Below, in pieces: positions 61,294 to 64,000 of a stretch of 64,000 nucleotides of DNA. Where the stretch lies: assembly GCA_964355975.1 (NCBI GenBank), contig CAYHFW010000001.1:248001-312000 (forward strand), in the 5' to 3' direction. Position numbers and translations under genes: made by a program. Position 1 is the stretch's first letter. Each line of letters opens with the position of its first letter. Origin of the DNA: F1-60-MAGs104 sp964355975 (GTDB taxonomy: Bacteria > Planctomycetota > Phycisphaerae > Phycisphaerales > SM1A02). Below the pieces are notes generated by a model that worked only from the letters and a program-made list of their open reading frames with translations, was not told the origin of the DNA and ran no database searches.

Positions 61294-62694
61294 CTAGCAA
61301 TGGCTCATAGCGGCGCGCGCGCGAACGAGGTTCACAAAGAGACGCCCGCGCTCTTCGTAGTTTGTGAATTGGTCCCAACTTGCGCAGCCTGGCGAAAGCA
61401 AGAGCACATCGCCGCTCTTTGCGCGAGAAAACGCCTGTTCAACCGCACTCGTCAGCGAATCAAATCGCATTGCGGGAGGCGTTGCGGCGATCGCTGCAGC
61501 CGTCTCGCCAATGGCATAGAGCCCAGCCAACCTCGGTGCGAGGTCTCGGATCGATGAGAGATCGATCTTCTTGTCATACCCGCCTGCAATGAGATGCACC
61601 CGTGCAGGGTCGTCGAATGATGCGAGAGCAAGTTGCGTCGCTTCTGGTGTGGTGGCCTTCGAGTCGTTGAAACACTGCACTCCGTTCACCGTCGCGACGG
61701 ATTGCAGGCGATGTTCGAGCCCAGAGAATGAGCGAAGTGCAGTGCGCGCCCCATCGAGGTTCGCACTCTCACCATCGATCAACGCGCATGTTGCATTGAT
61801 CGCGAGTGCCAATCGCGCATTGCGTCGTTGATGCGCTCCTGGAATCGAGAGTTCGATCGCGCTCGCGTCGGGAACAGCAGGGGAGTTCGCATTCAGCCAC
61901 CACGCACCTGCGGTTGACTCCCGCGCGATGCGGCTCGACTGCTCGGGACTCTCCTGCGCGAAAGAACTCAAGAAGTAATCACTCGAAGTCTGTTGTCGTC
62001 GAATCTGCGCCTTTGATTCGATGTAGTGCGCCAACGTGCCATGCCAGTCGACATGATTTGCAGCAATGTTTGTGAGTGCGGCGATCGTGGGTGACCACCC
62101 AGGCAATCCTGATTGCGCCGAGAGCCACCAGAGTTGTGCACTTGAGAGTTCGAGCACGGTCCATTCGCGCGCCGAACCCGCTGGGATGCCAAGCAGCGAC
62201 CCGCCAATGTTGCCGCCGAGGCGCACTTCGCGACCTGAACCCGCGAGTGCGCACGCGGTCATGGCGGTCGTTGTTGACTTGCCCGCGCTGCCAGTGATGC
62301 CAATGACGCGATCGGTGCCGAGGCGCTCGACCGCGAGCCTGATTTCAGTCGTGACTTCAACGCCGGCCGCGCGTGCAGCGCACAAGAATCGATTCTCCCA
62401 CGGTCGTGGCACCGCCGCGTTGGCGACGACAAGGTCAGTGTGCTCGAAGTCGTGCACATCGTGCGAGCCGAGCCTCACACTCATCGTCCCTGCGGCGATC
62501 GCACTAGCGATCGGTTCGAGCGAGCGCTCAAGAGTTTTCTCAGACGCGAGGTCGGTGATGTGCACGCGCGCGCCGCGCGCATGCAGCCACTGTGCGACCC
62601 CCAGTCCGCCGCCAAACTGTCCCAACCCCATCACGGTGACGCGCCGACCCGCAAACCACGCATCAGATTGGCTTGGATTCACTGGAGTGGGCAT
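61294..62694 (-). CDS. murD: UDP-N-acetylmuramoylalanine--D-glutamate ligase
   Basis: This 466-residue Mur ligase has the N-terminal Rossmann domain (VTVMGLGQFGGGLGVAQW), the ATP-binding loop GITGSAGKSTTTA, NHVDWHG and HRLQSVATVNGVQCFNDSKAT. It adds D-glutamate in peptidoglycan synthesis, implying a cell wall. The ATG at 62694 lies 6 bases after the mlaF stop. Confidence 0.96.
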   Translation of the reverse strand: MPTPVNPSQSDAWFAGRRVTVMGLGQFGGGLGVAQWLHARGARVHITDLASEKTLERSLEPIASAIAAGTMSVRLGSHDVHDFEHTDLVVANAAVPRPWENRFLCAARAAGVEVTTEIRLAVERLGTDRVIGITGSAGKSTTTAMTACALAGSGREVRLGGNIGGSLLGIPAGSAREWTVLELSSAQLWWLSAQSGLPGWSPTIAALTNIAANHVDWHGTLAHYIESKAQIRRQQTSSDYFLSSFAQESPEQSSRIARESTAGAWWLNANSPAVPDASAIELSIPGAHQRRNARLALAINATCALIDGESANLDGARTALRSFSGLEHRLQSVATVNGVQCFNDSKATTPEATQLALASFDDPARVHLIAGGYDKKIDLSSIRDLAPRLAGLYAIGETAAAIAATPPAMRFDSLTSAVEQAFSRAKSGDVLLLSPGCASWDQFTNYEERGRLFVNLVRARAAMSHC

Positions 62695-62700
62695 GTCAGA

Positions 62701-63597
62701 TCAGCGTCGCGCGCTCGCAGGGCGAAGACTGCCGAGTTCATTTCCTTCGGCGTCCAATCCAAGCAAGTCTTCGCGGTAATCATCAGCACTTCGTCTGCGG
62801 GTGATTGGCCCGTTCGCCGCCCCGCGAAGAAACTGATAGACAATCTGTTCATCGAGAGTGAGTTTTTCCGCTTCACTCTCGGGGAGTTTTCGAATGCGGT
62901 CGAAGGCCTCTCGTGTGTCCACCATGAGTACGCGACCGCCATCGAGCATGACCATGCGGTCGGCAATCGTGAATGCTGAATCCATCTCATGGGTGACAAC
63001 AACGCTCGTGACGCCAAAACTGCGGGTGAGTTCGAGAATGAGTTGATCGATCTCGGCGCTCGTGACGGGGTCGAGACCCGCGCTTGGCTCGTCGTAAAAC
63101 AGAATCTTTGGATCCATCGCCATCGCGCGCGCGAGACCGGCGCGCTTCATCATTCCGCCAGAGATTTGCGAGGGAAGTTTGTTCGCGTGTGGACGCAGCC
63201 CCACGAGTTCAAGCTTCATCTTGACTTGAATGTCGATGATCTCTGGAGCGAGGTCGGTGTGCTCTTGCAAGGGCAATGCAACATTTTCACCGATGGTCAT
63301 CGATTGAAAGAGCGCGCCTGACTGAAAGAGGATTCCAAACTGTTGCTTGAGCGCCGCCGATGCTTCGTCATTGAGTTTGGAAATGTCTTGCCCGAGCAAC
63401 TCAATCGATCCCTCTGTCGCGGTGTGCGATCCAATCATGAGGCGCAGTAGGGTGGTCTTGCCGCAGCCAGAGCCCCCCATGATGACGACGGTCTCGCCCG
63501 CTCGAACATCGAGATTGACTCCCGTCAACACGGTTTGCGTGCCAAATGTCTTGACGAGGTCTCGAACCTTGATTCGGATTTCATCTCGGGGGGGCAT
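62701..63597 (-). CDS. mlaF: MlaF-like ABC transporter ATP-binding protein
   Basis: This 298-residue ATPase has Walker A GGSGCGKTT (41-49), signature ISGGMMKRAGLARAM, Walker B ILFYDEP and the D-loop SAGLDPVTSAEID typical of MlaF, which drives retrograde or anterograde phospholipid transport between membranes. The C-terminal ~45 residues extend beyond the usual. No MlaE permease lies to its left; it may be further right off the window. The ATG at 63597 is used. Confidence 0.92.
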   Translation of the reverse strand: MPPRDEIRIKVRDLVKTFGTQTVLTGVNLDVRAGETVVIMGGSGCGKTTLLRLMIGSHTATEGSIELLGQDISKLNDEASAALKQQFGILFQSGALFQSMTIGENVALPLQEHTDLAPEIIDIQVKMKLELVGLRPHANKLPSQISGGMMKRAGLARAMAMDPKILFYDEPSAGLDPVTSAEIDQLILELTRSFGVTSVVVTHEMDSAFTIADRMVMLDGGRVLMVDTREAFDRIRKLPESEAEKLTLDEQIVYQFLRGAANGPITRRRSADDYREDLLGLDAEGNELGSLRPASARR

Positions 63598-63600
63598 TGG

Positions 63601-64000
63601 TTATTTTTTCTCAGATGGTGGGGCTGGTGGGTAGCGCAATTCGCCTTTGTCGGCATCGTGAATGACGACGCTGCGAAGTTTCAGCGAGAGCGCGCCCGTG
63701 GCGGATGCGAGTTCGATCGCGCATGTCGCACGCATGCGCCCATTCGCAAAGTCGAGTTGGTAATCGCCAACAAAATCCTGTCCAGCCGCTGGGGCTTGCG
63801 AGGGACCAGTGGTTGTGTCGAGGGCCGCACTGGCAAATGCGCCGTATCGCGCCTTCAACTCTGTCAGGAATGCCTGCGCGTTTTCGCTGTCATTGCCATC
63901 AGCCGCAGTTGCGGCAAAACACTGCTGAAATGCCGCGAGATCGCCGTGATCGCCCGCGAGAAACGCAGTTTGTGGGCCGGTGAAAACTGGGACAAAGACC
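63601..64000 (-). CDS. Protein of unknown function (partial, N-terminus off window)
   Basis: The frame is open from the stop at 63601 to the window edge, giving about 133 residues. It includes FQQCFAATAADGND, ELKARYGAFASAAL and a beta-rich end with GDYQLDFANGRMRATCAIEL. I do not recognise the family. It ends 3 bases before the mlaF ATG, so it belongs to the same operon. A shorter start (63858) is possible but the upstream codons read as coding. Confidence 0.65.
   Translation of the reverse strand, partial: VFVPVFTGPQTAFLAGDHGDLAAFQQCFAATAADGNDSENAQAFLTELKARYGAFASAALDTTTGPSQAPAAGQDFVGDYQLDFANGRMRATCAIELASATGALSLKLRSVVIHDADKGELRYPPAPPSEKK

Noticed and set aside
1..64000. tRNA or rRNA genes
   Set aside because: I saw no cloverleaf with a plausible anticodon arm or rRNA-like stretch outside coding genes; a covariance-model scan would be needed to be sure.

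Overview
The window is a dense bacterial chromosome segment with no rRNA or tRNA and no transposase that I can see. The gene content suggests a diderm member of the Planctomycetota, most likely the Phycisphaerae/Phycisphaerales; this is an inference. It rests on lipid A and heptose genes (lpxK, hldE, a GT9 transferase), a type II secretion operon with glycine- and proline-rich low-complexity segments, tandem prepilin-type proteins with a DNH signature, FloA/NfeD genes, a membrane-anchored Ser/Thr kinase, and a DNA topoisomerase VI gene pair, which is rare in bacteria. GTG and TTG starts and ATGA/GTGA/TGATG stop-start overlaps are common, so several starts were assigned by context.

Layout. 1-15.7 kb (minus strand): one type II secretion operon, transcribed right to left: secreted helical protein, gspE, gspF, gspG, gspH, gspI, gspJ, gspK, gspL, GspM-like, GspC-like, gspD, then a lipoprotein that runs off the left edge. 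15.9-19.3 kb: a lone CoA-transferase A subunit, a divergent MFS transporter, two tandem copies of a 96-bp dispersed element, and a group 2-like sigma-70 factor. 19.4-27.1 kb: ndk, the topoisomerase VI operon (B then A), a histidine kinase, a cold-shock protein, pnp and rpsO. 27.3-30.9 kb (plus): acyl-CoA carboxyltransferase, rdgB, YkgJ-like cysteine-cluster protein. 31-37.4 kb (minus): flippase-like membrane protein, floA with two NfeD-type partners, two prepilin-type proteins. 37.8-39.7 kb: RidA-like protein and a Ser/Thr kinase. 39.7-55.3 kb (plus): LPS-core genes (GT9, maf, lpxK, hldE), HU, dnaB, an ECF sigma module, and an elaborated Opp-type ABC transporter with two OppC-like permeases, one OppD ATPase and no OppF in the window. 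55.1-56.1 kb: zinc-ribbon membrane protein and dut. 56.1-64 kb (minus): a compact operon ending in a GT4 transferase and a PIG-L deacetylase, preceded by truA, a P-loop/deoxyribosyltransferase-like fusion, ispF, a lipoprotein, murD, mlaF and a partial gene.

The points most worth following are: (1) a bacterial topoisomerase VI operon with all visible catalytic motifs; (2) a 96-bp element with inverted ends, found only at three convergent gene junctions (four copies), whose predicted fold and position suggest a terminator or REP-like role; (3) a roughly 50-residue C-terminal module shared by two neighbouring secretion proteins (GspL-like and GspC-like); (4) a fusion of a variant P-loop domain with a nucleoside 2-deoxyribosyltransferase-like domain; and (5) the unusual Opp transporter. 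I did not find a clear defence island, prophage or CRISPR array.
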